Shown piece by piece: positions 34,588 to 45,062 of a stretch of 64,000 nt of DNA. The first letter of the stretch is position 1. Every line of letters starts with the position of its first letter. Under the pieces are notes generated by a model. That model made no database searches, was not told the origin of the DNA, and worked only from the letters and a program-made list of their open reading frames with translations. The stretch lies in assembly GCA_003255025.1 (NCBI GenBank), contig QANY01011365.1:434001-498000 (forward strand). The letters are read 5' to 3'. Origin of the DNA: Datisca glomerata (taxonomy: Eukaryota > Streptophyta > Magnoliopsida > Cucurbitales > Datiscaceae). The position numbers and the translations under genes were made by a program.

Positions 34588-35210
34588 GCTAGTAGTCATG
34601 ATCGGGTAGTGAAATGGATCATCATGGCATCCCTTGTTGGTACAAGGAGTCCAAGGAGAGTTGGTTCGTGACCTCTAGAGACTGGAAAAGCCTCCACGGG
34701 GATCCAGAGCTAGCATTTCCAGTTTCTCGGGCTTTTGGGACTACAGGTAAACTTGTGTTGTAGGGGAGGGGAGAATTCTTATGCTCCAGCTTTATATCGA
34801 TACTCTTGTATCATTCATGTTATGGGGAAGAAGAAACCTAAGAAGTTTTCTGCCCACCTTCAATCTCAAAATTTTGAAGTTGGCTGCATTACCCATTGAA
34901 GAAATGGATTACGCCGTGCTAACTCTGCCAAAGTCTTCGTACAAAGATGGGATGTACTTGGATCCTCCAGTAGATATCTGAGCTGAGATTTCAGACGAGA
35001 CACGACCAAAAGAATCTTGCTCAATTAGTCAGATATGGCCAGTTGCGATAAGTGGGCACCATAAAATGGTCTTCGCGCCTACTGGTGTGCGGATTATAAC
35101 TTGTAAATGTCATTATGGAAGAAGCATGTCAATGTGCATCTATAACTTCACTACAAGAAGAAATATTTTTAGAAAAATTGTCAGAATAGCCTTCGCCGCA
35201 AACCTATTAT
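34588..35210 (+). pseudogene. Transposase_28-type relic, copy b (truncated)
   Basis: Close copy of 19489 to ~20156. It lacks the 5' part, which is replaced by Tat-2. Readable parts are 'DWKSLHGDPELAFPVS' by frame change and an open frame at 34781-34981 whose product I do not recognise. The first five bases, GCTAG, correspond to GCTAG at 19489-19493 in copy a. Confidence 0.6.
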
Positions 35211-37470
35211 TGTTGGAATTATGTCCATAAAGTAGAGTGTAATAACTATTTATGAGTGTTTAGTTATTTCGTAGACATTTTGTATTGCTGAATTTAATGA
35301 ATAAATAAATTTTTTTCTTTAATTAAAATGTGTTTATAATTTACTCAAGTTCTGGAACTATTATCAACGTAAGAATAGTGAAAACAGAAGGGTCTTCCAG
35401 ATAAACTCTTATTAAATAGTTCAGAATGATACTTACAGTCTTAGGATCGACTGGGCAATTGAATCCGATTATGACTATTAGGTTAAACAAATAGATGCTA
35501 GGCTTGGGGCATGGGATTTGAGACTCAAATGGTTAACCTAGATATGTTATGGAACATGTATAATAAACCACTAATAAATTAGTTTAGAGCAAAAATCATT
35601 TATCTAGCTCTAAATCTAATTGTTACACCTTAAGAGTATTTTCATAATTACCTTAATCCGGAGAGTGAATACGTAGCTTGACTTAGTTACTTGCAATCTT
35701 TGATATGTCAAATGGGTGAGTTCGAATTGGCAGACAATATTTTGATTATTGGGATCGTAATTCAACTATGTTGGAGTTACGTGATTCATAAAATGGAAAT
35801 TGGTGGTTGGATTGCGAAAGCAAAAATATCATCTTATGATTTATTGATGGGTGTGTGAATAAATAAATCAGGTCTGGTATTCAATGAATTGATTCATTGA
35901 TGAAGACTTGTGAATTGTATGAGACAATTCACTATTATGCTTTTATTATTCACAGTCAATAAAAGAGTTAAAGAAATAATAATAAGAGGGATAAAATGAT
36001 AATTTTATATCCTCACTCTTGTTACTGATATTCATGAAGAGAATTATGTTAAAATATTCTATGGACCGTGAAATAAAATAGTTTATTTGCACCAACAGAA
36101 AATGTAGCGCGCAGGAATCGAGAATTATTAGACATCAAACCTATCGTGGAGTCGCACGTTGTCAGGATTAAATAGGTTGAGAATTTATAAAAAGATAAAT
36201 TCACTGGGTATTTGAATCCTATAGTTTTATTAATGTGGGTCCATTTGGTCTCAGGAATAGCTCATGAGAACAGGATGGAAGAAACGATATTAGTTGGACC
36301 AAAATGTATTTCGTGCCAAAGTGTATTTCCTACACTCATATGTGATGGATGTTGTCACTTAATTAGTTAAGTGTGATTAATTATATTAAAATTAATTTAT
36401 TTATTACTTTCAAATATCTTTGAATTGTTATGTGATTGGATCTCTATCTATTGGCGCTAGGTGTTTTTCCTTTCAAAATTGAATTGATGTACACCGGATT
36501 TGACGCATAGGATTTTGTGTAGTTTATTTTATTGTAAAAGTTGTAATTTTTTATAAATTCAATGTATAATCGCCGCTGCCTCAAAAACCGCCGAAAAATG
36601 TCATTCGCCCATGCGTTGTGGGAAGTCGCTGCCGCTTGAAAAGTCATCGTAAAAGTTGTCGGAATGTCGCCAGTCATCCAACCTGTCTTGGCGGTGAGTC
36701 ACATTAAGGAAGGTTTTTATGTTATTAATGGATCTTCCCAAATCAGCATATACCAAGAAGGTTTACCTACTCCATGATCTAGGAGATATAGAAGCATGTC
36801 TAGAGATCATGATAATCATTCTTATTTTCTCTAAGATGATATATATAAAATTCAGTCACGGTGGTTGTTTTGGAATTAATTTTTGGAAATTTAAAATATA
36901 CGGATATGTTTACAAATTTCTAAAATTAATAACTATATATATATATATGTGATACAATTTGATTACCATACGAGTTGTATTGGATACAACACAACTCTAG
37001 AACACAGTAATGGTACTGATCAATAAAGTCTGTAGTTACACAGAAAGAGAAAATAGTTTTCTCCCCCCCCCCCACATGTTGCCTCCAAATTTCAAATTGA
37101 ATGAAGAAAAAATTGATTTTTCTTATTCAATCATTTTGAGAGTCCACACTTAGTTCCTAAACAAATTCTCACGAGATATATTTCTGAAATTAACGAGGGT
37201 TATTATTAGTGTGAAGAAAGTTTTGGGATTTTGGTTCTTGAAGATCAAGCTTGAAAATTTGGATCTTGAAGTTTGAAGAACGTGAAGAACAAATATAGGG
37301 ATTCCACCAAAAATTTGGATCTTGAAGTTTCAACCGTTTTTGTATTCGTTTAAATATCTGATATGCATGATCATTTGTTATTTTAACATTTAATTATTCA
37401 ATTTGATTAAATAAGGTTTAGAAAAAAAATGAATATTTCATCCATGAACCGTTCGGTGGTTTTAACAACA
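35211..37470 (+). repeat. Copia-C1 LTR, copy b, with internal replacement
   Basis: Starts TGTTGGAATT and follows copy a closely from 20578 to about 21779 (35211-36411 here). A stretch of about 440 bp (36412-36850) then replaces about 110 bp of copy a, after which the match resumes to about 37440. It ends '...aacaaca'. No primer site or gag follows, so it is a solo LTR or fragment. Confidence 0.7.
36412..36850. other. Foreign stretch inside copia LTR b
   Basis: Not present in LTR copy a. Its right part (about 36674-36822) recurs almost unchanged at 38079-38226. The left part is moderately GC-rich ('cgccgctgcctcaaaaaccg') and unassigned. Confidence 0.55.
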
Positions 37471-39250
37471 TGGACAAACTTATAACTCTGACACTCGTAG
37501 ACATTGGGAATAAACTTCAATTAGCAAAGTCTTTTGCAAGTTTTAACTTTAATGAACCGAAAAAATTATAACTCCGACACTCTTACAAATTGAGCTTCAA
37601 AATATGGCACTCTAGATACTTTTGTTTCAAGCACCAGTAACCCTAGGTCTCAAAGCAAATCATCTTGCGATGCTGCGTGAGTAGTACCCATCACTGTTCA
37701 CGAGTTGGCTTATGTGTTCTTGAAACTACAGAAATCATATAGAACACAAGTTCGAGCTGTAACGATCATATAATTTTCCTTAAATATATTTTTCTCTAAT
37801 GAATCTATACATTCTACATACAATATATGGATGTAATTACATTGCATTATGCTCAACGTAAGTTACCTATTCTGCAAATGGAGGCAATATGTCATATCTA
37901 TTTTGCATGGTGAAAACTGCTGAGGAGCCCAAATGAAGATTGGGCATAGTCTGAAAGAATGACACATGGTCATGTCTCAGTATCATTGGCTGAATGATAC
38001 ATGATTTTGTCTCTTCGTCAGCAACCTAGCAGGTGGTGTGACTCAAGTAAAAGACTATAGGACTGACAATGTGAACGTCATCCAACCTGTCTTGGCGGTG
38101 AGTCACATTAAGAAAGGTTTTTATGTTATTAATGGATCTTCCCAAATCAGCATATACCAAGAAGGTTTACCTACTCCATGGTCTAGGAGATATAGAAGCA
38201 TGTCTAGAGATCATGATAATCATTCCTAAAATATGAAGATCACAATTAGTAATGGATTTTGAGGAGATACTTCTAGATTTCACCGCACTATTTTTGTAAG
38301 TAGAGTGTGGTATTTTATTAAACAATATTATTCCATTCTTCCCATTCTTACTCTGCCTAGCTAAATAGTTTTCCAACATAATTTGGGGTGTATTTGGATA
38401 GGCAACACACATGTAGGATTTGTTTTATGTCTGATAGAGAGAACCTTTGAGAGAAGCATTGGGGCACTTACAGAGGCCTTCCTCTTATGCCTAGCAACTC
38501 TAAAACAACTAGAAGATCATAGTTAAGAAGAAAAGTACAAAGATTCTGTATAGAACTGCCAAAACAACCAAAAAGAAAAAGGTAATTATCAGCATATGCC
38601 TCTTTAAAAAAGTAACTAGGCAAAACTAGTAGGAAAAAACATAACCAGGAAATAGAGTACGTGAACTAAAATGAGAGTACGGGAGAGTTAACATCTCCCT
38701 GGAGAAAATAGAAAATAAATAAAAGTATGTGTCACTATCCCACTAATGATTCTGAACACCGTGAACGCATAAAAAACAAGTTTGTCGGCAATGCAATTCC
38801 AAACCCCAAAGATCATATGCTTGTTACAAATTTTCAGAGAGGACAAACAATGTAGATAAATGGTGTACACCAATGTAAACTTAATATTTTTAAGTTTTTT
38901 TTTCTCTTCATTTATTTATAGATCTCTGAGCCACATATGAGAATACACGCCACTATGATAATCACATGTTTAAGTTATAATCACATGTTTAAGTATAATG
39001 ACATGTTTAATTTAAGAAAAAAAATAACGAGTTCAGATTAAATCAAACAGTTCTAATGAAATAAATAAAACGAAAATACGGTTATCTCTGCGTAATTGAA
39101 CAACAAAATCATGACAATTACGCCACTATGATAAGCTTAACAAATCTATAATGTACGTATTTGCCTTCATGAAAAGTATAATACACCCATAATTCAATAG
39201 TAATAAATAACAAAGTGGAAAATCAAATCAAACACCCCACTCCCAAGAAA
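37471..39250. other. Spacer upstream of the glycoside hydrolase
   Basis: No gene recognised. It contains the 38079-38226 repeat copy, which lies in a 63-codon frame at 38038-38229 that I do not recognise. It also has a ~20 bp tandem repeat in three copies at about 38957-39012 ('atcacatgtttaag' units), and a 14-base repeat 'acgccactatgata' at 38947 and about 39120. Confidence 0.45.
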
Positions 39251-39267
39251 CCTCCTAATTCCATAAA

Positions 39268-39292
39268 ATGAGCCTCATGTGTGGAGTTCAAT
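39268..39292 (+). repeat. 25-base exact copy of hydrolase exon 5 in the promoter
   Basis: These 25 bases are identical to 40639-40663 in exon 5. There they code for the region around the catalytic acid/base Glu (NEPHVWSS). Flanks are not clearly alike. Confidence 0.85.
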
Positions 39293-39470
39293 TATGATCA
39301 AATCAACAATGCCATAAAATGGTAACTTTTCCAAGGTTAGACCCTTCTTAAATGTTGACCATTTCTTACCATCCCACCTATTTTTTCAAACTTAACTTTT
39401 GTTCTTTTGACCATCATTTTGGTCAAAGCTCAACCTTATACGGTAGCCGAAGGCTTTCACTCTTCCAACA

Positions 39471-39480
39471 TTATAAATAG
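39471..39480 (+). promoter_or_regulatory. TATA box of the glycoside hydrolase gene
   Basis: Reads TTATAAATAG, 154 bases before the ATG at 39625. Transcription would be expected to start near 39505, giving a 5' leader of about 120 bases that is CT-rich, as in many plant genes. Confidence 0.7.
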
Positions 39481-39624
39481 AGGCAAAGCTTGGTGCTACC
39501 CCAACATTCATTTATTGTTTAATTACTTCTCTCAATCTTTCCTATTTTCTGATATTTGCCTCCATTACTTTTTCAATCTTTAACTTTGCTCTTTCGATCT
39601 TCATCTCACTTCTCCAATCTCAAA

Positions 39625-42146
39625 ATGTCTATCCGCAACGTTGCTTTGCCAACTAATTTTTATAACGATGCCATTCCTAGTTACGTGATTTCCAAAACAG
39701 GAGCTAAACATGGCGTTGCTAACCAATCAAGAGCAACTTCTCTTGCTAAGAAAAGCTCTGATACCACTATCAAACGCTCTAATGAATTACAAAGAAATCA
39801 GTTTCCTTCTGACTTCATGTTTGGAGCTTCTACTTGTGCTCTTCAGATAGAAAGTGGAGCCAGTGATGGTGGAAGAGGTGAATCCACTTGGGATGAATGG
39901 CTTCAAGGACAAGAAGCTGCTAGATCTCTCTACAAATATAATGTTTGTTTCTTTTCTTTTCTTTTCTAAGCTTTGCATCATCAAATTACACACTCTCTTT
40001 TTCCAAACATTCTAACTAAATTTCATACAGGAAGATGTTTTGTGCTTGAAGAATATGGGAATGGATGTCTATAGAATGTCTATTTCATGGTCCCGACTAT
40101 TTCCGAGTAAATACCATTCAACATTAATATCTCATTGATTAAACTTTATATTTTCAACTTTACAAAATATTCTTTTTCTTTTCTGATTTTAAATTAATTT
40201 GATGCAGCTGGGAAAGTAAGCGATGAAACCTTAAACCAAGAGGGAGTTACCTACTATAAAAATTTGTTTAATCAACTCAAGCTCAATGGTAATAATTAGT
40301 TTCATTTATGTATTAAAGTTTTCGTTTTTATTCAATTGCTTGAGTTCCTAATCTATATTTATCTTTGTCCAAATTTAGGTATTGAGCCTTTCGTGACTTT
40401 ATTCCATTTTGACCTTCCTAAAGCTCTACAAGATGAATATGGTGGCGCTTTGAGTACCACCTTCGTGTAAGTTAATTTATATACCATCATTGCTTCTCTA
40501 AAATTACAACCTAAATAATTTTCATAAGTAAAATTTCTCATAATATGTTATTCATGATGAATAGGGTTGATTTCAATGCCTATGCGGACTTTTGCTTCAA
40601 GACATTTGGAGATCAAGTTAAGAACTGGATCACAATTAATGAGCCTCATGTGTGGAGTTCAATCTTGTATAGAAATGGTTTGGCCCAAGATGACGAGACA
40701 ACATATCCTTATATTACTGCCCATAATCTCTTAAAAGCTCATGCAACTGCTGTTAAGACTTACCGAAGAACTTACCTGGTATTAATTCATTATTTCTACA
40801 TACACACACATATATATAATTAAAATCAAACAAACTTATCATGTTCAAGTACTGACTAGTGTCAAAATACTTTGATATGTTGAATATAGCCAACTCAAAA
40901 GGGAAAGATTGGTATAACACTAAATATGGAATGGTATCTACCATATTCAAATTCACGTAAAGATAGAGATGCTGCAAGAAGAGCTTTTGACTTCATGGCT
41001 GGATGGTAATTAATTGATTTCACTTTACTGTGCATAATATCAAATGAATGATTTTGAAACTAATCAGAAGTGTTTTATAGGTTTTTGGATCCACTTGTGT
41101 CAGGGGACTATCCATTTAGCATGAAAGCAATCGTAAAAGAAAGGCTTCCTCAATTCACAGCTGAGGAAGAAGAATTAGTTAAAGGGTCTTATGATTTTAT
41201 TGGTATTAATTACTACACATCAAGTTATGCAAAGGGCCTTCTTAGATCTCCCAATGCTGTTTCTACCGGCTTCACCTTTGACCAACATTTCGAGACCATA
41301 AGTAATTTATTAATTCTCCTATTATTGTCTCAAATGAGATTTAAATTAAAATAAATTAACTGATCTACTTCTAATTCGTTTAATTTGATTTCTTCTACTA
41401 ATTACTTTCTTATATACTTTTACTTTCAGAAAAATCGCAAGACGGCGTCTCAATAGGCCCATTGGTACGTACTGTCAATTATTTTCCAACTTCTAATTTG
41501 CAATTGCAATATTTAAAAGAAAAAATAAAGCATAAAATTGATAATTGAGAGTTTTATTTCGCATTCAGGCCGAAGGAAGTGGAACATTGACTGTTTATCC
41601 AAGAGGACTTTATAATATCTTGCAATACTTGAAAGAAGAATACGGAAGTCCTCTTATTTACATTACCGAAAATGGTAAAATTCTCGTCTTTAAATTTTCT
41701 CATTAAGTAGTTTAATATTTTTCACTTCTTTTTTCCCTCTTGCAAGGTTTCATTTTTACTCTACTAATACAATTTGTCATGAAACAGGATACCCTGAAAA
41801 AAGGGACGATGATATCTCAATTGCAGAGGCATTGGAAGATAATGAACGAATTAATTTCATTAGAGACCACTTAAATTACATTTTAAAAGCTATAAAGGAG
41901 GGAGTGAACGTTCGTGGATACTTCATATGGAATCTCATGGACTGCATGGAGGTTAACGAGGGTTACAATGTTCGTTTTGGTCTAAACTACACTGATTTTA
42001 CAAACAATTACAACAGAATCCCTAAGAAATCAGCAAATTGGCTGAAATCAATCCTCATTAATGCATCACCTTTCTTTCCTAAAGTTCCTATTTATCCGGT
42101 AGAGAAGGCCACAGGCGAAACCTCCATGGATTTATATGAAGAGTGA
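39625..42146 (+). CDS. Family 1 glycoside hydrolase (beta-glucosidase-like), ten exons, 537 residues
   Basis: Exons: 39625-39942, 40031-40106, 40208-40288, 40379-40466, 40565-40778, 40890-41005, 41081-41301, 41430-41464, 41569-41674, 41788-42146. All introns are GT-AG; the sum is 1614 bases with no internal stop. The family hydrolyses beta-glucosides by a double-displacement mechanism. The product has a ~60-residue basic, Ser/Thr-rich amino end without a hydrophobic signal, then '[11 protein letters not shown]' and the sugar-binding Gln in 'LQIESGA'. Next are '[10 protein letters not shown]', acid/base Glu in 'ITINEPH', 'GINYYTSSY', nucleophile Glu in 'YITENG' and '[13 protein letters not shown]'. 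Usual forms are HWD and DNFEW, so two glucose-contacting Trp are replaced. The segment before '[15 protein letters not shown]' and the one after NEP (normally with 'APGRC') are both short. ATG 39625 is the first in frame after the TATA box. Closest by memory are raucaffricine/strictosidine/oleuropein glucosidases; the substrate cannot be told. Confidence 0.88.
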
Positions 42147-42413
42147 AGATGATTCTGCACATACTGTGGATTAATTTTTACTTGTACTTTTCTGCTCTTC
42201 TCTAGAATTACCTTAGGTTAATCATTCTTTGTCGCCAATAAATTCAGCATTGTTTTATTCTTTATTTCATTGTACGTGTAATAATTATTCATTTCATTTT
42301 AAAGAGAATAAAAGTACATGTTTTTCAATAAAGTTATATGTTCTTCTTATACGATGAGTAAGGCTTGTTAGTTTAATTTGAAACATATTCTTATGGAATG
42401 TAAAGACTGAGAA
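42147..42413 (+). terminator. 3'UTR and poly(A) region of the hydrolase gene
   Basis: Poly(A) signals AATAAA occur at about 42237, 42307 and 42330. The part from 42233 on recurs downstream at 44026, 50649, 59973 and 62413. Near 42414 the sequence passes abruptly into copia gag. Confidence 0.65.
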
Positions 42414-42955
42414 GATGATCCTAATGCTTGTAATTAGAACTATAAAAGTGTAAATATTATTTTTAGTATTGTAACAGCTGAAGAGTTTTGACGCATCTCT
42501 AAGTGTGACACCTCTAAAGAAGCATGAGATATTTTAGAAGTTGTAGATGAGGGAACTACCTTGGTTACAAAATTTAAGTAATAAATTTTGACAACTAAAT
42601 TTGAAAACCTTAAGATAAAAGAGAATGAAACTTTCTCATATTTTTATGCTATGTTTGGTGATATTGTTAATTCTTCCTTAAGCCTAGGTGAGAAAGTTTC
42701 TGAGCCCAAAATTATTGGAAAAATCCATAGGTCTCTGCTCAAAGATTTCAAGCTAAAGTGTCAGCTGTTGAAAAAATAAAAAAACCTCGATGATATTAAG
42801 GTAAAGGAATAAGTAGTTTCTCTCCAAACCATTGAACTGCACTTGCCTTCTTTGAAGGACAATATGAGTATTGCTTTAAAAACCATAGAGGAAGTGGATG
42901 ATGAGGCTGATAGTGATGATGATATTGCTTTACTCATTAAAAAATTATGATTTTA
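42414..42955 (+). pseudogene. Copia gag relic G1
   Basis: Reads, with stops, from a damaged WSNDD-like start to 'LTTKFENLKIKENETFSYF', 'GDIVNSSLSLGEKVSEPKII' and 'LDDIKVKE'. It ends in 'IALKTIEEVDDEADSDDDIA'. This is the copia gag (UBN2) core. Position 42414 joins it directly to the hydrolase 3'UTR. A near-identical longer copy is at 52060-52880. Confidence 0.8.
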
Positions 42956-43515
42956 TATGATATTTTCCGCTGTGCAGAATTTATTTGATTAAAATTTAAA
43001 TTTTTAGATATCAACTTACTGACCATCCTAGGTTGTTTAGAGTTCACATATAGTTTTTTTCAATTAATATTGGAGCAGAACACTATATTATAGAGTATAT
43101 GCATGAGGGTGGCTTGATCACTCGATCTCATTTGTTTGTTGATTGTAATTGCGCATAATGAAAGCTCGCATGAGATCATGCATTCTTTGCTCTGTTGATG
43201 AACGTGTTTGTATGATTATTGAAGAACGTTGGACTTATACACAACCAAACCTAAAAACAGATGGAGTAATGATGATCTTAATGCTTGTAATTAGAACTAT
43301 AAAAGTGTAAATATTATTTCCAGTGTTGTAACAGACGAGGAGTTTCGACGCTTCTCTAAGTTTGACACCTTCAAAGAAGCATGAGATATTTTAGAAGTTG
43401 CCTTCTTTGAAGAACAATAAGAGTATTGCTTTCAAAACCATAGAGGAAGTGGATGATGAGGCTCATAGTGATGATGATATGGCTTTACTCACTAGAAAGT
43501 TCGAAAACTATTGAT
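42956..43515 (+). pseudogene. Copia gag relic G2 (internally deleted)
   Basis: Holds the gag amino end (about 43000-43260: 'GLITRSHLFV' and a damaged 'RSCIFCSVDERVCMIIEERW'-like block), then jumps from a 'DILE' point (43395) to 'EEVDDEAHSDDDMALLTRKF', losing about 300 bp of gag core. The same deletion is shared by G4 at 61390-61905, so the two derive from one ancestor. Confidence 0.75.
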
Positions 43516-43870
43516 AGCGGCCAAGAAACGATATCATAGGATTTCAATAGCATTTTTAAAAATGCGATGTATACCAACATTATTAAAAATCCGTTACCTA
43601 TGATAGCATTTTTTAAATGCTATAAAAACTATGGTAGCTTTTTTAAACGCTATCAAAAGATTTTTATAGCATTTTTAAACGCTATCAATTGCGTTTCATA
43701 GAGTTCAATAAACACTATCAAAAGCCTTTCATAGCGTTTAAAAATTTATATAAAAATCCTTTTATAGCGTTTTATAAATATTGTAGTAGCTCTTTTATTG
43801 CGTTTCATAAATGCTATCGCAGGTCTTTCAAAGCCTTTTATAATTGTTTTGGTATTTCGTAGCATTTTTC
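43516..43870. mobile_element. CACTA-type subterminal repeat region, copy 1
   Basis: Dense copies of a palindrome-like unit in both orientations ('tagcgtttaaaaa', 'tttttaaacgctatca'), starting at 'gatagcggcc'. Such arrays of short direct and inverted repeats near the ends are typical of CACTA (En/Spm) elements, where transposase binds. The CACTA terminal bases themselves are lost here; they are kept at 52886. Confidence 0.65.
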
Positions 43871-44025
43871 ATTACTTATTGTTTTGTTAATGTTATTAAA
43901 TACTTTTTATAACTTTTTTTATTACTTATACTTACAATTGTACAAATATAAAAAAAAATAATTTTTTACAAAATATCACCAAAATAACAAAATCACATAT
44001 CATTTTATTTAATTAGTCAAAATTG
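43871..44025. other. AT-rich CACTA interior remnant
   Basis: AT-rich, shared with 53270-53420 and 62240-62412; ends where the hydrolase 3'UTR copy starts. Confidence 0.5.
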
Positions 44026-44180
44026 TTTATTTCATTGTACATGTAATAATTATTCATTTCATTTTAAAGAGAATAAAAGTACATGTTTTTCAATAAAGTT
44101 ATATGTTCTTCTTATACGATGAGTAAGGCTTGTTAGTTTAATTTGAAATAGATTCTTATGGAATGTAAAGACTGAGAAGA
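44026..44180 (+). repeat. Hydrolase 3'UTR copy 1
   Basis: Matches the gene's 3'UTR from about 42261 to 42412 with few differences, including 'gagaataaaagtacatg' and 'cgatgagtaaggcttg'. Confidence 0.85.
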
Positions 44181-44320
44181 AGATGTTTTATGAGAAAAAT
44201 GTGTAATCAGAGAATACAATGACACCTTCTAGTTTTAGGCCGAGAGAAAAGATAACTTAAAGCTGAACCTTAGTTGTAGCTCAATATAATGCTTAAAATT
44301 CTTGTACAATCTATTATTGC

Positions 44321-44608
44321 GATGACGATATCTATCTTTCAGAGGTACCGCAGAGATGATACACGAATTATTTTCATCAGAGGCCATTCAAGTTGCATAT
44401 TAAAGGCTATAAAAGGAGGAAGTGAATGTTCGTGAATATTTCATATGGAATCTTATGGACTGCATGGAAGGTAATGAGTCCTAGAATGTTCGTTTCATGC
44501 TAAACTAATTATATTATGCAAACAGTTGCAACAGAATCCCTAAGAATTGGAAAATTGGCTGAAATCAATCTTCAATCCATCACATTTCGTTTCTAAAGCT
44601 CCTATTAG
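44321..44608 (+). pseudogene. Hydrolase last-exon fragment A
   Basis: Aligns to 41803-42095 of the gene's exon 10. In shifted frames it reads 'ILKAIK' and '[16 protein letters not shown]', then 'NRIPKNWKIG'. It keeps the odd WNLMDCME motif of the gene. A one-base indel after 'KAIKGG' and several stops inactivate it. No other exon of the gene is nearby. Confidence 0.85.
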
Positions 44609-45062
44609 TTGTGTTAGTTAGTACTGCAAAAATTTGTTACCTTGATTATTTATAACATTGGCTCCGTAGACAAAACAAAATATGTAAAGTAGAGTATGAG
44701 TTTGTGCCTATCTAGTATTAGATGTACGGTTTGATCGTTTATACCAAGAGAGTTTTTCGATAAAAGAAGACTAGCGATCTGAAACACTGGATAAACACAA
44801 AATCTATAAATGAGCATTTAATTTTGATAGTCAATATATTCTTCAATTAAAAAGAAGGTTCTTGAATTCTAGGTTTCCTGACTTTCTAAGGAAATCATTT
44901 GACTGAGTTTATTAACAATGTCTACCCTAGCCTATACACATTAGTATCTTAAGGAAACAAATATAGAGAGAAAAATAATGTTTGATTGTTTTTCTGTTTT
45001 ACTTAATTTTTTATTCTAATTTTTCTCTATTTAGGTTAAGCTTCGACTTAATTCCTTTAATT
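44609..45062 (+). other. Spacer: copia LTR-like sequence after fragment A
   Basis: Shared with 51258-51700, 60582-61010 and 62996-63425. It includes 'cctagcctatacaca' and 'tatagagagaaa', followed by a T-rich end. Related sequence at 48890-49080 suggests it is the end of a copia LTR. Confidence 0.5.

Noticed and set aside
38038..38229. 63-codon frame before the hydrolase as a small gene
   Set aside because: Most of it lies in a block that is also found inside a copia LTR at 36674-36822; no domain, no clear start context.
39556..39624. Upstream in-frame extension of the hydrolase from position 39556
   Set aside because: It begins at a TTG, not an ATG, and lies in the CT-rich leader. The first in-frame ATG after the TATA box is 39625.
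39625..39820. Transit or signal peptide on the hydrolase
   Set aside because: The amino end is basic and Ser/Thr-rich but has no hydrophobic core; a plastid transit peptide cannot be excluded but is not supported by the sequence alone.
43516..43870. CRISPR-like spaced repeats
   Set aside because: The units are short, palindromic, in both orientations and irregularly spaced in a plant genome; they are CACTA subterminal repeats.
44321..44608. A second functional glycoside hydrolase gene
   Set aside because: Only the last exon is present, with a frameshift and stops; the same holds at 50970, 60294 and 62708.
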